In this document: positions 1 through 55,690 of the stretch, one piece after another
Numbering within the stretch: position 1 is the first letter of the stretch
How the letters are laid out: each line of letters opens with the position of its first letter
Assembly: GCA_030674185.1 (NCBI GenBank)
Contig: JAPXFY010000013.1
Coordinates: forward strand, 53,269,067-53,333,066
DNA: 64,000 nucleotides
Direction of reading: 5' to 3'
From: Monoplex corrugatus
Lineage: Eukaryota > Mollusca > Gastropoda > Littorinimorpha > Ranellidae
Position numbers and translations under genes: made by a program
The notes under the pieces: model-generated
What the model was told of the DNA's origin: nothing
Seen by the model: the letters and a program-made list of their open reading frames with translations, nothing else
The model's database searches: none

Positions 1-480
1 GAGGCATGATCATATCACTCCCTTGCTTTACTTTCTCCACTGGTAGCCTGTTTCTCAAAGAATTTCATACAAAAGTAATACATTGTGTTACAAGTGTATC
101 AATGGTACTTCACTTGTTTATTTTTGTGACCACTTCCAAATGTACATCCCTGCCTAACCTTTCCATTCGGTTTCTGATACTAGTTGTTTGCAAATTGTTC
201 GGTATACATTTGCTATAGCTAGTCCCGGTTGATTTTCTGTGTCTAGTCCATATAACTGGAACAATCTTCCCATGTCTATTTGACTGTCACATACTATGTC
301 TTCCTTTAAGTCTGTCTTGAAGACTTTGTTTGTCCTGCAGTGATTTCCCTTCTACATGCCCTCTCTTTTGCCACATTTCCCTCCGGTCCTCTGCATGTCA
401 GTTTACGTTCCTTTGTGCCCTTGGGTTCTGGTCGTTGTTGGGAGACTGTGTTGATGAATGAGAGTGTGAGCTTGGGTTTG
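1..480 (+). mobile_element. CR1/L2-type LINE relic, C-terminal ORF end
   Basis: Interrupted reading frames encode the end of a non-LTR retrotransposon ORF2: a 'CYKCINGT' type segment near 85-110, then 'FCDHFQMYIPA' near 125-160, and a degenerate 'WNNLP' block near 255-275. The same block order appears more intact at 55190-55680. Stops and frameshifts make it a relic. It is followed by (ATC)n, which often trails such elements. Confidence 0.6.
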
Positions 481-508
481 ATTCTTATATGAAGATTTGG
501 TGCCGTAC

Positions 509-515
509 AAATAAT

Positions 516-546
<31 letters not shown>

Positions 547-556
547 ATTCATCATA

Positions 557-588
<32 letters not shown>

Positions 589-636
589 ATATCAATATTA
601 TATATTAATAATTATTATTTATTATTATTATTAGTA
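509..636. repeat. (ATC)n microsatellite grading into ATT
   Basis: Two ATC runs separated by a short interruption, then an AT/ATT-rich tail. It lies directly after the LINE relic. From 640 to about 1090 I see only unique, non-coding-looking sequence. Confidence 0.9.
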
Positions 637-1091
637 GAAGGCTTAAACACGCAAAAATAGAATAAGAACGCGTGTTTTCTTGAAAAGAAAAGAAAAGTAA
701 AAGACGGGCGTCAATTCTCTGCCAATTAGCCTTTGTCAAGCGTAGCTAAAACACTACGTAGAAACATGATCACAACATTATAAAAACAACAACAAAACGT
801 CCATGATGTTTTGTTGAGCTTGAGAAAACAACTCTCACGTCTGTCACGTAAATTATGAAATATTACTCACATGCAATAATACATCACTTATCTCAACGTC
901 ATGTCGAGATATGAAGGTGTTAATCCGACAAAACAAGTGGGAATCAATGCTGGGACCGTCATAGGCCCTAATTCTTCTGAGCGTTCAATCTCTGCTACTA
1001 TTGGTATCTATGCCCACCCGGTGTTCCCAATACTAAAGGAACTGGCAGGAGGTCTGTCTTCATAATGTCCTCTCTTTGTCATTAAGTTGTC

Positions 1092-1097
1092 TATAAA
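1092..1097 (+). promoter_or_regulatory. possible TATA box of the expansin-like gene
   Basis: TATAAA in the context CTATAAATC lies 80 bases upstream of the ATG at 1172. That spacing would allow a short 5' leader. This is motif plus position only; no transcript start is known. Confidence 0.35.
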
Positions 1098-1171
1098 TCA
1101 TTATCGCTTTCCTTCGAAGGAAAGTCTAAGGCAATTAATTGTTTAGCACAGTGTGAAGGTTTGTTGCTGAC

Positions 1172-12502
<11,331 letters not shown>

Positions 12503-12600
12503 ACTGTCGTCTGCTTTGTTTGTGCATATCTTTTATAACTTTCTCTGTTTCTTGAATTTTTGTTTTATGCGAAAATCAATATTTCTTTTTCTGTTCCTTT

Positions 12601-12606
12601 AATAAA
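12601..12606 (+). terminator. polyadenylation signal AATAAA of the expansin-like gene
   Basis: A canonical AATAAA lies 99 bases after the TAA stop, in an A/T-rich 3' region. It would give a short 3' UTR. Confidence 0.6.
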
Positions 12607-12649
12607 GTTGGCATACATTAAAGAAAGATGAGAGTGACCGATACGACTG

Positions 12650-12945
12650 ACCATCCAAGCAATTAACTAACCAGCCAATTAACCAGTCAACTTGCCAATC
12701 AATAAATCAATCGGTCGATCAGTCAACCAACCAATCAAGCAAACCAAACCAACCAATAACCCACCAATCAACAGATCAATAAACCGCCTAGTCAACCCAC
12801 CAACCAAGCAACCAATCAGCCAATTAATTAACCAATCAGCCAACCGATCAACTTACCAGTCAACCCAACCAATCAACCAATCAATCAGCCCAACAACCCA
12901 TGAACCAGTCAACCGAACAGTCAACCAACCAGTCAACCTGAACAA
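12650..12945 (+). repeat. degenerate AATC/AACC tetranucleotide repeat
   Basis: Continuous variation on AATCAACCAACCAGTC over about 300 bases, just past the expansin 3' end. The ORF across it is a repeat artefact. Confidence 0.85.
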
Positions 12946-13440
12946 GGTAAAAGTTGTCCTATGATCCTTAGGTCGCAAGGGAATGAGGTGGTAGAGGTCC
13001 CAACCTTTCTTGGCGGTGCCCTTCTCCTTTTTTTCTTCCTCTCTGCTTTTACTTTTCCCAGCTCTGAACGCCGAACATAACCACCGTGTTATTCCATGAC
13101 GGAGATTGCCTTGAAGGACCTCACACATTGTGTCAATCAGATGATGGCTCTGCCGTCTACATGATCAGTGACAGGCAAATGTATGCTGCTGAGGAGCGAT
13201 TCTCTGATTCTTGCAGACGTGCAAACTGTGTAATACAGATAAAATATTCCCCTGTTTTCACCCACAAAATCTTCTCTTTATCTATACAGTGAAACAGCAA
13301 AAACAAAAAAGATCTAACTGTCATGTGTTTGCTATGATTCTTCAACACATCAGTCTCTTTAAACTAGATTTGAACAAATCTACAAACTGTCCTATTTTAG
13401 TCAAACTAGTTGAAGTATAGTCCATTGAAAACAACTCCCC
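12946..13440. other. unrecognised segment with a short open frame
   Basis: The plus-strand frame 13086-13292 (68 codons) encodes a Cys- and Asp-containing peptide (FHDGDCLEGPHTLC). I recognise no family and see no flanking splice logic. It may be a transposon or exon relic. Confidence 0.25.
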
Positions 13441-13506
13441 TTCCCTCTCCCCTAAAAACACTGATTTAAACAAACAACAACACCTCCATCCCCACTCCCT
13501 ATCGAA

Positions 13507-13508
<2 letters not shown>

Positions 13509-13566
<58 letters not shown>
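13509..13566. repeat. (GA)n microsatellite
   Basis: Near-perfect AG dinucleotide run of about 58 bases. Confidence 0.95.
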
Positions 13567-13568
<2 letters not shown>

Positions 13569-13979
13569 AAGGGAAACAATCCCCACCAAACATTTACAGA
13601 TCCTCATTTAGGATTTACCTCCCATACTCCTTACTTGCCTTTTATGTTGGCTCGCTCGTACGTGCGTTCCAGCGAGTTCTCAACCATTCGTTTCCAGCAG
13701 AATTTTGACAGGGGCAGTTCTTACGTTTCCATAGGATCATGCTACGCACGGCACTTCCATTTAAAATCTCATCCGAAAGGCAAGCACCCCACAGATCATT
13801 ACCGAAGGTATAATCGAGGAGAGGAGGGTGGTGCTGCATCATAATAATAAACAGAATGAGATCAAAAGTGGAAGAGGAGCTGTCAGACTGCCAAGCAGTT
13901 ACTGGGCCAAGAGGAACTACTGACATGCTAACTACCGACATGCTATTCGCTTTAAAGAGCATGAAAAGATTATGATCCG

Positions 13980-15165
13980 AGAAAATTAGAAACAGCAAAG
14001 CATTTGACAGTGGCATACACCAACATGTTTTTGAGAACATGAAGAAGATGGGCTTCCCCTAACATCACATTTCTCTTCTTATGACTCTTTACAATGACCA
14101 GAAAGCAAAACTTAGATCAAACAGCCAAAACTGCAAATGTTTTAGCATCAAGAAAGGAGTCTGTCAGGGATGCATTCTCTCATCTCATCTCTTTTTAACC
14201 TATACACGGAACAGGCTGTGAAAGAACCAGATATTGATATGGGAATAGAAATTGGCATCCAGAGCATAGCAGGTCTGCAGTGTGCTGATGATGCTGCACT
14301 GATGTCAGACAGTGTCATTGGCACGGGAGGAGTTCTGTACAGAGTGGTTGCGGGAGGTGGGCAAGTGGGTCTGGGTGTGGGTCTGGGTGCCCGTGGGCAG
14401 GGATGGTGCACCTTGAGGGGGATGGAGGTTGGTCATGGCGGGATATTCGAATCCACGGTGCTGCTTTGGAGAATGCGGGTGGTTTTGAGCGTTTGGGCTC
14501 AGTTGGGTCTTATGATGGCAGTTGAGCTGGGGACACCAAGGTAGGAGGGTAGGTGGCAGGATGGAAGGTGATCCAGCTCAGTGACTTTGGAGGGATGGAG
14601 GCATGCCAGCTGCCTTTGGGGTTGGGGTTCTAAAATGTCTGAACTGGCAGTAATGCTATGTCTGTGAAGCCTGGACATGCAGAAAAACATGAAAATAAAA
14701 TTGAAACAGCAGAGATGTGGTTCTGCAGGTGGCTTCTCAGGGATGATTCCATCCATAAAAGAAAAAATGAAAGCATTTTGAAAGAACTCATGGTCTAGCG
14801 TTGGCTACTGGCAGAAACGGACAGGGAAGGAAGGACAGCATTGGCCAAACCTGCAGCACCAACACAAACCCAATGACAACAGTTTTATGAACATCTGCTG
14901 CAGCGGCTTACACTGAACTCAGTGACGCTGACAGGCGATGGGTGATGGGTCATTCTTTAAAAATGGACCAAGTGATATTAAAGGCAAGCATAGTACGGAG
15001 CAGACAGTTGAAGCTATCAACAAGAAACACGTTCCAAAAGTTAGAGAATTTTTGAATGAAGACAGCAAATAACATGTAAAGAGATCGTCCATGCCATTGG
15101 CATTAGTCATTAGTTCATTTGATTTTGACAAAAGCATTTGGAATGAGACATGTAGCAGGTACAAT
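13980..15165 (+). mobile_element. RTE-type LINE reverse transcriptase relic
   Basis: Broken frames keep reverse transcriptase landmarks in order: 'SKAFDSGIHQHVFENMKKMG' near 13990-14050, 'KKGVCQGCILS' near 14150-14180, 'LFNLYTEQAVKEPDIDMGI' near 14185-14250, and 'LQCADDAALMSD' near 14275-14310. The last is the catalytic YADD box with Tyr changed to Cys. A 'CEAWT' block follows near 14650. Stops, frameshifts and the YADD change make it inactive. The stretch 13600-13980 has no clear content. Confidence 0.8.
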
Positions 15166-15290
15166 GTATCAACTTTAGTTGTCTAGCATTAAGCATTTTG
15201 GACCTGCCCAACAGGTGGGAATCAGTCATTTGGGACAATGAACGTGTGTGTGAGGTGTGCACACGTGCGTGTTTGTGTGCACATGGGCAT

Positions 15291-15360
<70 letters not shown>
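15291..15360. repeat. (TG)n microsatellite
   Basis: Uninterrupted TG run of about 70 bases. Confidence 0.95.
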
Positions 15361-15362
<2 letters not shown>

Positions 15363-15510
15363 CATGTTCATGATATTCTTGAGCTCCTAAGTTTTCATCA
15401 AGACTTTTACAAATTTAAACAATTCATCTCAGGCATCTAATATCTGCAATGACTGGTCGCAGTTACTTTTGTTTATAACATCAACAATAAAAGACATACT
15501 TTTTTATTCT

Positions 15511-15574
15511 GGCACACAGACACACACACACAAACACACATGCACGCTTAGACACACACACATGCACATATGTA

Positions 15575-15630
<56 letters not shown>

Positions 15631-15650
15631 TACACAAACATGCATGCACA
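15511..15650. repeat. (CA)n microsatellite
   Basis: Interrupted CA repeat with a pure core at about 15577-15627. Confidence 0.95.
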
Positions 15651-15879
15651 CATACTGATCGAACAAGTTCAGTGTGTTGAAATATTTTTACTTGATACAA
15701 TTTTTTTCTCATTACTGCTTTATCCCGTACAAAAATGTCCCATGATTTTTTTTATTTTTTTTGGATTATTTTTTGGGATGGGGAGGGGAGGGGTGTCCGG
15801 ATGTATATCACACTGATTTCTTTTTTCCCAGACAGTGTGTCCCATTGGCATCTCGTCTTTCCATCTTGGATTTCAGTGG

Positions 15880-16110
15880 TCAGGTTAGCTGAATTGGCTA
15901 GCTCACTATGTTGATAATGAATGGGTTGTGGGTTCAAAACCCATGCAGACCACAGGGGTTTTTTTTGTTTTTGTTTTGACTATGCGTTCAGCAGACTTAG
16001 TCTGCTAGATGGCACGTTTGGGTGGAGCACATTTGGGTGGAGCACATATGAAATTGCCCAAGTGTAATGAATCCTTCTTCAATAAACTCTCTACTCTAAA
16101 TTCTGGATGC
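15880..16110 (+). mobile_element. SINE family B with tRNA-like head
   Basis: A head-like 'GTTAGCTGAATTGGCTAGCTC' and B-box-like 'GTGGGTTCAAAACCC' are followed, after a T-rich gap, by the family body (GGGTGGAGCACATATG, CCCAAGTGTAATGAATCC). Confidence 0.6.
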
Positions 16111-16219
16111 AGCACTGCAGCAAAACCAGTGGTTGCCACTGTGGTGGTCCTATTATACATGCTACTGCAGCAATGTCCCGGGAAAGAGAGACAGTGTTGC
16201 TCTTGCCACATTTTTCACA

Positions 16220-17885
16220 CAGGACATTTATGCAACAGTATTCTGTCTATGAAACATAGGACATCTTGCAACAGTATTCTGGTCTATGCAACACAGGACA
16301 TCTATCAACCGTATTCTGGTCTATGCAACATAGGACATGTTGCACCAGTGTTCTGTCTATGCAACATAGGACATGCTGCGCCCGTATTCTGGTTTATGCA
16401 ACACAGGACATGTTACAACAGTATTCTGGTCTATGCAACACAGGACATGTTACAACAGTATTTTGGTCTATGCAACACAGGACATGTTAAAACAGTATTC
16501 TGTCTATGCAACACAGGACATGTTGCACCAGTATTCTGTCTATGCAACATAGGACATGCTGCGCCCGTATTCTGGTTTATGCAACATAGGACAAGTTGCA
16601 CCAGTGTTCTGTCTATGCAACATAGGACATGCTGCGTCCGTATTCTGGTTTATGCAACATAGGACAAGTTGCACCAGTGTTCTGTCTATGCAACAGAGGA
16701 CATGCTGCGCCCGTATTCTGGTTTATGCAACACAGGACATGTTACAACAGTATTTTGGTCTATGCAACACAGGACATGTTACAACAGTATTCTGGTCTAT
16801 GCAACACAGGACATGTTGCACCAGTATTCTGGTCTATGCAATATAGGACAAGTTGCACCAGTGTTCTGTCTATGCAACATAGGACATGTTACAACATTAC
16901 TCTGGTCTATGCATCAAAAGACACATTTCAAAAGTATTCTGGTCTATGCATCAAAGGACACGTTTCAACAGTATTCTGGTCTATGCAACATAAGACATGT
17001 TGCAACAGTATTCTGGTCTATGCAACTTAAGACATGTTGCAACAGCATTCTGGTCTATGCAACATAGGACATGTTGCAATAGTATTCTGGTCTATGCATC
17101 AAAGGACACGTTTCAACAGTATTCTGGTTTATGCAACATAGGACATGTTGCAACAGCATTCTGGTCTATCAACACAAGACATGTTGCAACAGCATTCTGG
17201 TCTATCAACACGACATGTTGCAACAGCGTTCTGGTCTATCAACACAAGACATGTTGCAACAGCATTCTGGTCTATGTAACTTAAGACATGTTGCAACAGC
17301 ATTCTGGTCTATGCAACTTAAGACATGTTGCAACAGCATTCTGGTCTCTGCGACATAGAACATCTCTACAACAGTATGCTGATCTATGCAATATAGGACA
17401 TTTCTGCAGCAGTATTCTGTCAATGCAACACAGGACATTTGCAGACTTGTTCTCATCTACACCACATAGAACATCTCTACAACAGTAGGCTGGTCTACGC
17501 AATACAGGACATTTCTGCAGCGGTATTCTATCAATGCAACATAGGACATTTGCAAACTTATTCTCAAGTATGCAACAATGAACATTTTGCACAGTTTACG
17601 CAACACAGGACATTTCGCAACAGTGTTTTGTCTATGCAACATAGGACATTTCTGCAACAGTGTTCTGTCAATATAACACAGGACATTTGCAAACTTATTC
17701 TCTCCTATGCAGCATATTACATTTCTGTGACAATTTTGTGGTCAATGCAGCACATACATTTTGCAACAGTACTCTGGTCTATGCCAGCAAATTCTGTAAC
17801 ATTAAATTGGTCTATGCAATACAGGATATTTTGCAACAATATTCTTGTCTATGCAACATAGGACCTACTGCAACAGTATTATGAT
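16220..17885 (+). repeat. 37-bp minisatellite (about 45 units)
   Basis: The unit contains TCTATGCAACATAGGACATG and TTGCAACAGTATTCTGG. Because 37 is not a multiple of 3, all frames stay open with the same 37-residue periodic peptide. ORFs of 60-217 codons here are therefore expected by chance. Units diverge steadily after 16900, and the array fades out near 17885. Confidence 0.92.
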
Positions 17886-18115
17886 CTACATGTGCGTGCT
17901 GATCATTTTCATGTTTCCACAAGCCACAAAGCACTGACATGACTTACAGGACCCGTGAGCTGTATTTTTGATGTTATATACATGTACACATGAATGGAGT
18001 CTGGGTACTGGCAGGTCTGTGCATACGTTGACTTGAAAGATGGGTGAATCTCTACCCTTTAACCAACAGACGCTATCCAGGCAGGCCTGCATACAGATCT
18101 TTTGATTTTAAGTTT
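17886..18115 (-). mobile_element. SINE family C copy
   Basis: Shares 'CATGTTTCCACAAGC' plus 'CACTGACATGACTTACA' with 30360-30690, where a tRNA-like head is visible on the minus strand. The end near 18100 has the same 'TTTGACGT' edge. Confidence 0.55.
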
Positions 18116-18224
18116 GACGTCTTTGGAAATTTCCCTAAATCACCCTGTGTCGCCAATAAACCACACTCAGCGGTTACATCACCATCATTATAATATATCT
18201 ATATGTAAATACCTACATGTGTAA

Positions 18225-18430
18225 ATATATATATATTATATATGTATATATGCAAAAGCAAAAGCACACATTTGTAAACATATTCATATGCAAGAGTTAC
18301 ACACACATTAACATATTTATATGCAAGAGCACACACATGTGTAAATATATTCACATGCAAGTGCAGACACCTGTGTAAACATGTTTATATGCAAGAGCAC
18401 AGGTATGTGTAAGATGCATTCACAATCAGC
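18225..18430 (+). repeat. degenerate about 37-bp tandem repeat
   Basis: Recurring 'TATGCAAGAGCACACATGTG' and 'TAAATATATTCA' blocks, four to five diverged units. Confidence 0.6.
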
Positions 18431-18559
18431 TGTCAAGAGCATAGCTTTAACATAAATTTTCATCCCCTTATCATGACTTGTGTGACCTCTTCACCCTAGA
18501 AAACTAAAGATCAGTAAGGCAGAGATTGGTTTTAAGAGATCAGGCATTTCTTGAGACAA

Positions 18560-18850
18560 TACTTGAATGAAGATTTTCTGATGACACTACTTGAATGATC
18601 TGGTGACATTGCTCAAGTGATGGATGATCTTGCAGCGAAATTACTTGAATGATGATCTTGTGGTGAAATTACTTGAATGATCTTCTTGTGGTTACATTGC
18701 TTGAATGATATCTTTCTGGTGACATCACTTGAGTGATGTCCTTCTGGTGACATTACTTGAATAATGTTCTTGTGGTTACATTACTGAAATGACCTTTGTC
18801 TGGTGATATTATTTAAATAATGTTCCTCATTACATTCCTCACGTAAAGAC
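18560..18850 (+). repeat. degenerate about 38-bp tandem repeat
   Basis: Recurring 'ACTTGAATGATGATCTTGTG' followed by 'GTGACATT', about seven diverged units. An ATC microsatellite (18855-18965) follows. Confidence 0.65.
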
Positions 18851-19049
18851 TACATCATCATCATCATCACCACTATTATTATTAGTATCCTTATCATTAT
18901 ATGATCAACATTATTATTGTTAGTATTATATTATCATCATCATCACCATCATCATTATTATCATTACTTGCGGTGACATTACTTGAATGCACAAATGACT
19001 TGTATCTTTCTTCAATTTTCACAAAACTGACACACAGCCACAATCAGTT

Positions 19050-19345
19050 GCTGGAGTTTGAAATTAAAGAGGGATACATTGCACACGGAGAATTCCATAC
19101 ACGCTCCACCCACAACTGCCAGCAATTATATAGCAAAGTTACTGCGCCTGTGCAAAATACCGTGCACTGAAATGATATGGGGAGGTGGGAAAAGGAACCT
19201 ATGAAACATGCTGACACCACCCGAGTAATTCAGATGTTATGAAAAAATCAGTTTTTAATGTTGTGGGCTGGGATTAAACTCAAGATATCAGATCCTGACT
19301 GCACAGTTTTATCCAAAGAACCAACCAGCTCATGAAACTATCACC
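19050..19345 (-). mobile_element. SINE family B copy
   Basis: Inverted copy with 'CACACGGAGAATTCCATAC', 'GCTCCACCCA', and at its 3' side the inverted tRNA-like head ('GGGATTAAACTCAAGATATC'). Confidence 0.6.
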
Positions 19346-19384
19346 TCCCAAAATGAATCTTCGTCTCCAGCATGACAGGCGGTG

Positions 19385-19762
19385 ATGCTGACTAGTGACT
19401 ACTGTTCTACCAAAGACCAAACATAAAACAAACATACACTGTTGGATAATCACAATCAGCTGTTACTGTTCTACCAAAGACCCATAAAAAAACAAACAAA
19501 AAACAAACATACACTGTTGGATAATCACAATCAGCTGTTACTGTTCTTCCAAAGACCCATAAAAAAACAAACAAAAAACAAACATACACTGTTGGATAAT
19601 CACAATCAGCTGTTACTGTTCTACCAAAGACCCATAAAAAAAACAAAAAAAAACAAACATACACTGTTGGATAATCACAATCAGCTGTACTGTTCTACTA
19701 AGACCATAAAAAAAACCAAAAAAACAAACATACACTGTTGGATAATCACATCAGCTGTCAGA
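19385..19762 (+). repeat. about 75-bp minisatellite, 5 units
   Basis: Units contain 'CACTGTTGGATAATCACAAT', 'CAGCTGTTACTGTTCTACCA' and an A-rich 'AAACAAACAAAAAAC' tail. The units are very similar to one another, which suggests recent expansion. Confidence 0.92.
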
Positions 19763-20080
19763 TGACCAACTGTCAGATAACCCAGTTCCATCAACAACTG
19801 AACTTTTTGTGCATCCACTTCTGAGCGAAATCACACACTGAAACACTTTGTTCCAAACATAATTAAACCTTCAAAACTAAACGTTTCAATCACAAATTAT
19901 TACGTTTATCACAGAACTCTCATGACAAATCACTCAATCCAATCATACACATATAGATCAATCCCATTACAAAATGTCAATTATGAAAATTCTCTCGCAA
20001 GAAATAAGACTACACCACAGACACAATGTCTCTTTGAAGCTTCACTCAATACAAGCCTTTCACTGATTTAGGCGCCTATC

Positions 20081-20101
20081 CCACACACACACACACACCA
20101 C

Positions 20102-20156
<55 letters not shown>

Positions 20157-20166
20157 CACACACACA
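20081..20166. repeat. (CA)n microsatellite
   Basis: CA run with two AACA interruptions. The stretch 19763-20080 before it is unique A/T-rich sequence with nothing recognised. Confidence 0.95.
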
Positions 20167-20221
20167 TGGGGGCACTTTGAAGTCAGTCACCTGATTTGTT
20201 CTCAATCAGCTATTCAGATAG

Positions 20222-20340
20222 ATTTTTCAGTTTCAGTTTCAGTTTCTCAAGATAACCTCTCCACCCTAGGAATGAATTCCATATGCGCCAACATCACCAA
20301 TGCCCTGAAATGGAAATGGTCCTCAATGATCAGGCACAGA
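20222..20340 (+). mobile_element. SINE-like dispersed element, family D
   Basis: Begins with 'TTTCAGTTTCAGTTTCTCAA' and includes 'GAATGAATTCCATATGCGC'. The inverted partner is at 52895-52990, and a diverged copy is at 40990-41110. Confidence 0.5.
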
Positions 20341-20342
20341 CC

Positions 20343-20490
20343 TTAACACTTTCACTCCTGCACCCTGTCTACCAGCATCCTGCATTGTCAACTATGGTAA
20401 AAAAGCAAAAACTTAACCTTTGACTCCCTCAACCTATCCACCAGCTTCCTGCAGGAAGCTGGTCAACAAGTATGGGAGTCAAAGGATTAA
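20343..20490. mobile_element. TTAA-flanked palindromic MITE, copy 2
   Basis: TTAA at 20343-20346 and 20487-20490. The right end GGGAGTCAAAGGATTAA mirrors the left CACTTTCACTCCTGCACCC. The central palindrome contains CAGCTTCCTGCAGGAAGCTG. Confidence 0.65.
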
Positions 20491-20689
20491 ATTTTTGCAG
20501 TTGGTGGATAGGGTTAAGCCTGCACAAAAGCCATATGGTTTCTTGCCATGCGCTAAAGTTGAGAGGTCTGATCCATGAAATATTTGTAAGATGATAGTGA
20601 AAGGGTTCAAACATATTTTTAAAAAGATGCTATGGATATGTAAAAGTACAGGTGACAAAATAATAGAAACATAAGCAGACTACAAACCA

Positions 20690-20738
20690 TGTGTGTGTGA
20701 GTGTGTGTGTGTGTGTATGAGTGAGATAGAGAGAGTGT

Positions 20739-20777
<39 letters not shown>

Positions 20778-20786
20778 GAGAGAGAG

Positions 20787-20876
<90 letters not shown>

Positions 20877-20944
20877 CATGCTTGTGTGAACATGAGGCTT
20901 TTTGTGTGTGTGTGTGTGTGTATGTATGTGTGTGTGTGTGTGTG

Positions 20945-20999
<55 letters not shown>

Positions 21000-21060
21000 G
21001 TGTGTGAGAGATTGCGTTTGTGCGTGTGTGCGCGCATGTGTGTGTATCTTCATATTTGTG
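20690..21060. repeat. (TG)n microsatellite with GA interruption
   Basis: About 370 bases of TG repeat in several blocks, with GAGAGA near 20775-20790. Confidence 0.95.
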
Positions 21061-21471
21061 TGCGTGTGTTTGCAAATCTACACACAGATATAGACATTAA
21101 CAATCACCCCAGATATGCTGCATCATTCTGTTCTGGAAAGGTTGTCAGTAACTGAATTCGGCATGCCTTTGACTACAATCATGGAATCAATCAAAGGAAA
21201 AACAAAAAAACGTAGGATAAAACAAGCTCACTAAAATACATGAAATAAACACACCCAAAACTTTGTGCTTGTATAAAAGAAACATGTCTGCAGAAGCTGA
21301 AAGAAGGTATAAAAGATAAGTGGTGCATAATGACTAAGCACACAGCCGTCACTCCGCTCCTGGCACAAAGGTAGCACCTGGGTGGCACTACAAACACCCC
21401 GGTCTACTGTGTTGTCTGGTTATCACAGCTAACGACTGGGGTAGGGGTGGAGAGGAGGGAAGCAGTGTCCT

Positions 21472-53404
<31,933 letters not shown>

Positions 53405-53420
53405 TTTGCGTCGATTGAAA

Positions 53421-53456
53421 ATCATGTGATCCAGGAAGTGTGACAGATCATGTGAT
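53421..53456 (-). promoter_or_regulatory. HEXA proximal promoter: paired ATCACATGAT boxes and ETS-like site
   Basis: ATCATGTGAT occurs at 53421-53430 and 53447-53456, with CCAGGAAGTG (ETS-like) between them, 17-52 bases upstream of the start codon. The boxes resemble, but do not match, the TCACGTGA core of CLEAR elements known to drive lysosomal genes via TFEB. Confidence 0.35.
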
Positions 53457-53517
53457 CGAAGGTACGGATTTGGGGAGTGTGTGTGGTGCGTGTTTGCATG
53501 CTTGTTTGCGCTCTCAC

Positions 53518-53630
<113 letters not shown>

Positions 53631-53699
53631 AGTCCATGCGTGCGTAAGTGCATGTGTGCGTAAGTGCGTGTGTGTATGTGTTAGACTTATAATGTCTTT

Positions 53700-55170
53700 G
53701 GTGTGTGTGTGTGTGTGTTTAGTTTGATTGTTTTTTTTTTAACACAGACAAAAAACAAAGACAAAAAAAAAACCTTTGATAATTACCTGAAAGTTATTAT
53801 TAAACACTTTTGAAGTGCCAGGTAAACTCTTTTGGACAGTTTTTTAAATTAAATAAGTTTAAAGTCTCAACAGGTGAGATAGGCGAATCGATAAATCAAG
53901 CTACAATGATCACTCCCTACAGCACGTGACCGTGACCTCCACCCACGGTCATCCTAACTATTAGGTGCGATCCAGACTTCACAACAGAATACTGTCACCT
54001 AGAATAGTAGCATTAGGTCCCATTGGATCTTACAGCTGGTCCTTGCTAATCCTCACACAGAATATGAGCATAAAAATGATAACGAACCAAAATATATAAA
54101 ATGTGAAGCAAGTTATAAAATTGAATTGTGATAAATTGTGCGCGTTACAAAAGCATGAGAGACGGAGATATATAAATGAATTCACGTGAACTCTTAATAT
54201 TAACATCAGTTATATCACAATACTGTCGTTTTAAATTAATGATATGAAATTTAAAAACATCAAATAACCTTCTGTTGTCTAGCTCTCCCTAGAGTTTCTT
54301 TCTACCATGCAATCAAGGGAAAAGAAGAAAGTAAAGAAATCATTCTGAAGAACAAACAGGGAGGGGGTGGGGCGTGTAAACTAGAGCAACAAAGACTCTA
54401 TATTAATCTTTAAGATACGCCAAGTCAAAGAAGTTATATGAAAAAAGAATTCTCATAAAACATTGATTTCCATATGTATCTCAATCGATCACGTGCATTA
54501 CAAAAGCATGAGATAAAAGCATAAACACATAAAGCAAGTAGCCTACATGTCAACCCCTAACAACAACAATATGTATTACACATTGCTAACATTGAAACAT
54601 CAGAGAGGAAGAAAGTGAAAGTAGCAATAAAGAACAAATAAGACAGGGGGGGGGGGACACGTGTGGCTTTCGAGAATGGGAAGAGTCAATTGTAACGTTA
54701 TGATGAAAATAGATGAACTCTGGCACATACAATAGTCAAACAAGTCATAAGTGGACAATGCAATCAAATAAAGTCAATAGAAAGGGTGTACAGAGAAGAC
54801 AGATCTAATATTTAAACATTGAATGATAACAGCATAATAATGCAGTAAAAATGGCTGACTAAAAGTATTAGCACAGCTGGGCCTACGTAGATCTAGGAAA
54901 GGAGTTTTTATCAGAATAACTATTTATGATATTGTACGCAGATATTTGTGAAGCTTTTATTTAAAGATGTCTAGTGATACGCATGACTTGATTTTGGTGG
55001 GCATTGCATTCCAGAGAAACGTACCAGAAAAGGAAAAAAGCTTGCTTTAGCAAACATTTTTATCCTTGGTCTTGGAAGATAAAGTTTTTTTTCTTGAATT
55101 ATGGAAAATATAGTTATGTTAAATATTTTGGTGAGGATCTATGCACAGTTTCGTCCATTTGCGTGCTTTT
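53700..55170. other. intergenic sequence with a diverged 345-bp duplication
   Basis: A/T-rich with no coding signal. Two similar stretches (about 54120-54400 and 54470-54700) share 'TTACAAAAGCATGAGA', a 'GAAGAAAGT.AA' block and a G-rich run. Confidence 0.4.
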
Positions 55171-55189
55171 GTATACTAAAGTTGTTGTT

Positions 55190-55690
55190 GTTTTTTGAGT
55201 GATGATATTTCTGCTTTTAATACATTATGCTACAGGTGTATCAATGGTACTGCACCTATTTATCTGTGTAACCATGTCCAAATGTACACCCCTGCGCAAC
55301 CTCTTCGCTCTGCTTCTGATGCTACTTGTTTACAAATCCCACGATACAGATGTTCCACAGCTGGTCGCCGCTCTTTTTCTGTATCTGGTCCATAGAACTG
55401 GAACGAGCTCTCCCAAGTTATTCAGCAGTCACATGCTTAATGTCTGCCTAAATAACCCCCATTTCCTTCCTTTCTTCCAATCATACCTGTCTTCCCCCAA
55501 GTCTAACTTGAAGACATGCCTTTTTCTCTCGCAGTGATTTCCCCTCTGTGTGCCCACCGTTTTGTCTTACTTCCTTCCTGTCCTCCCTTTGTATCCTTGA
55601 TTTCTTTGTTGTTGCTTTGGTGAATGATAAGATGCACGCTTTGATTTGATTTATATGTCAAGATTTGGTACCGTTTAAATGTCGTTAAGT
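55190..55690 (+). mobile_element. CR1/L2-type LINE relic, C-terminal ORF end
   Basis: Encodes 'LCYRCINGTAPIYLCNHVQM', 'YTPAQPLRSASDATCLQIPR' and 'WNELSQ', the conserved end of CR1/L2-like ORF2. The frame is broken near 55390. A T-rich tail follows near 55715. Confidence 0.8.

Noticed and set aside
14170..14544. 124-codon ORF as a host gene
   Set aside because: It contains the reverse transcriptase LFN.YTEQ and CADD blocks of a LINE relic, and reads into unrelated sequence.
16220..17885. Long overlapping ORFs on both strands with repeated peptides
   Set aside because: The unit is 37 bases, so every frame carries the same 37-residue periodic peptide wherever the unit has no stop. No start context, splice signals or conserved domain.
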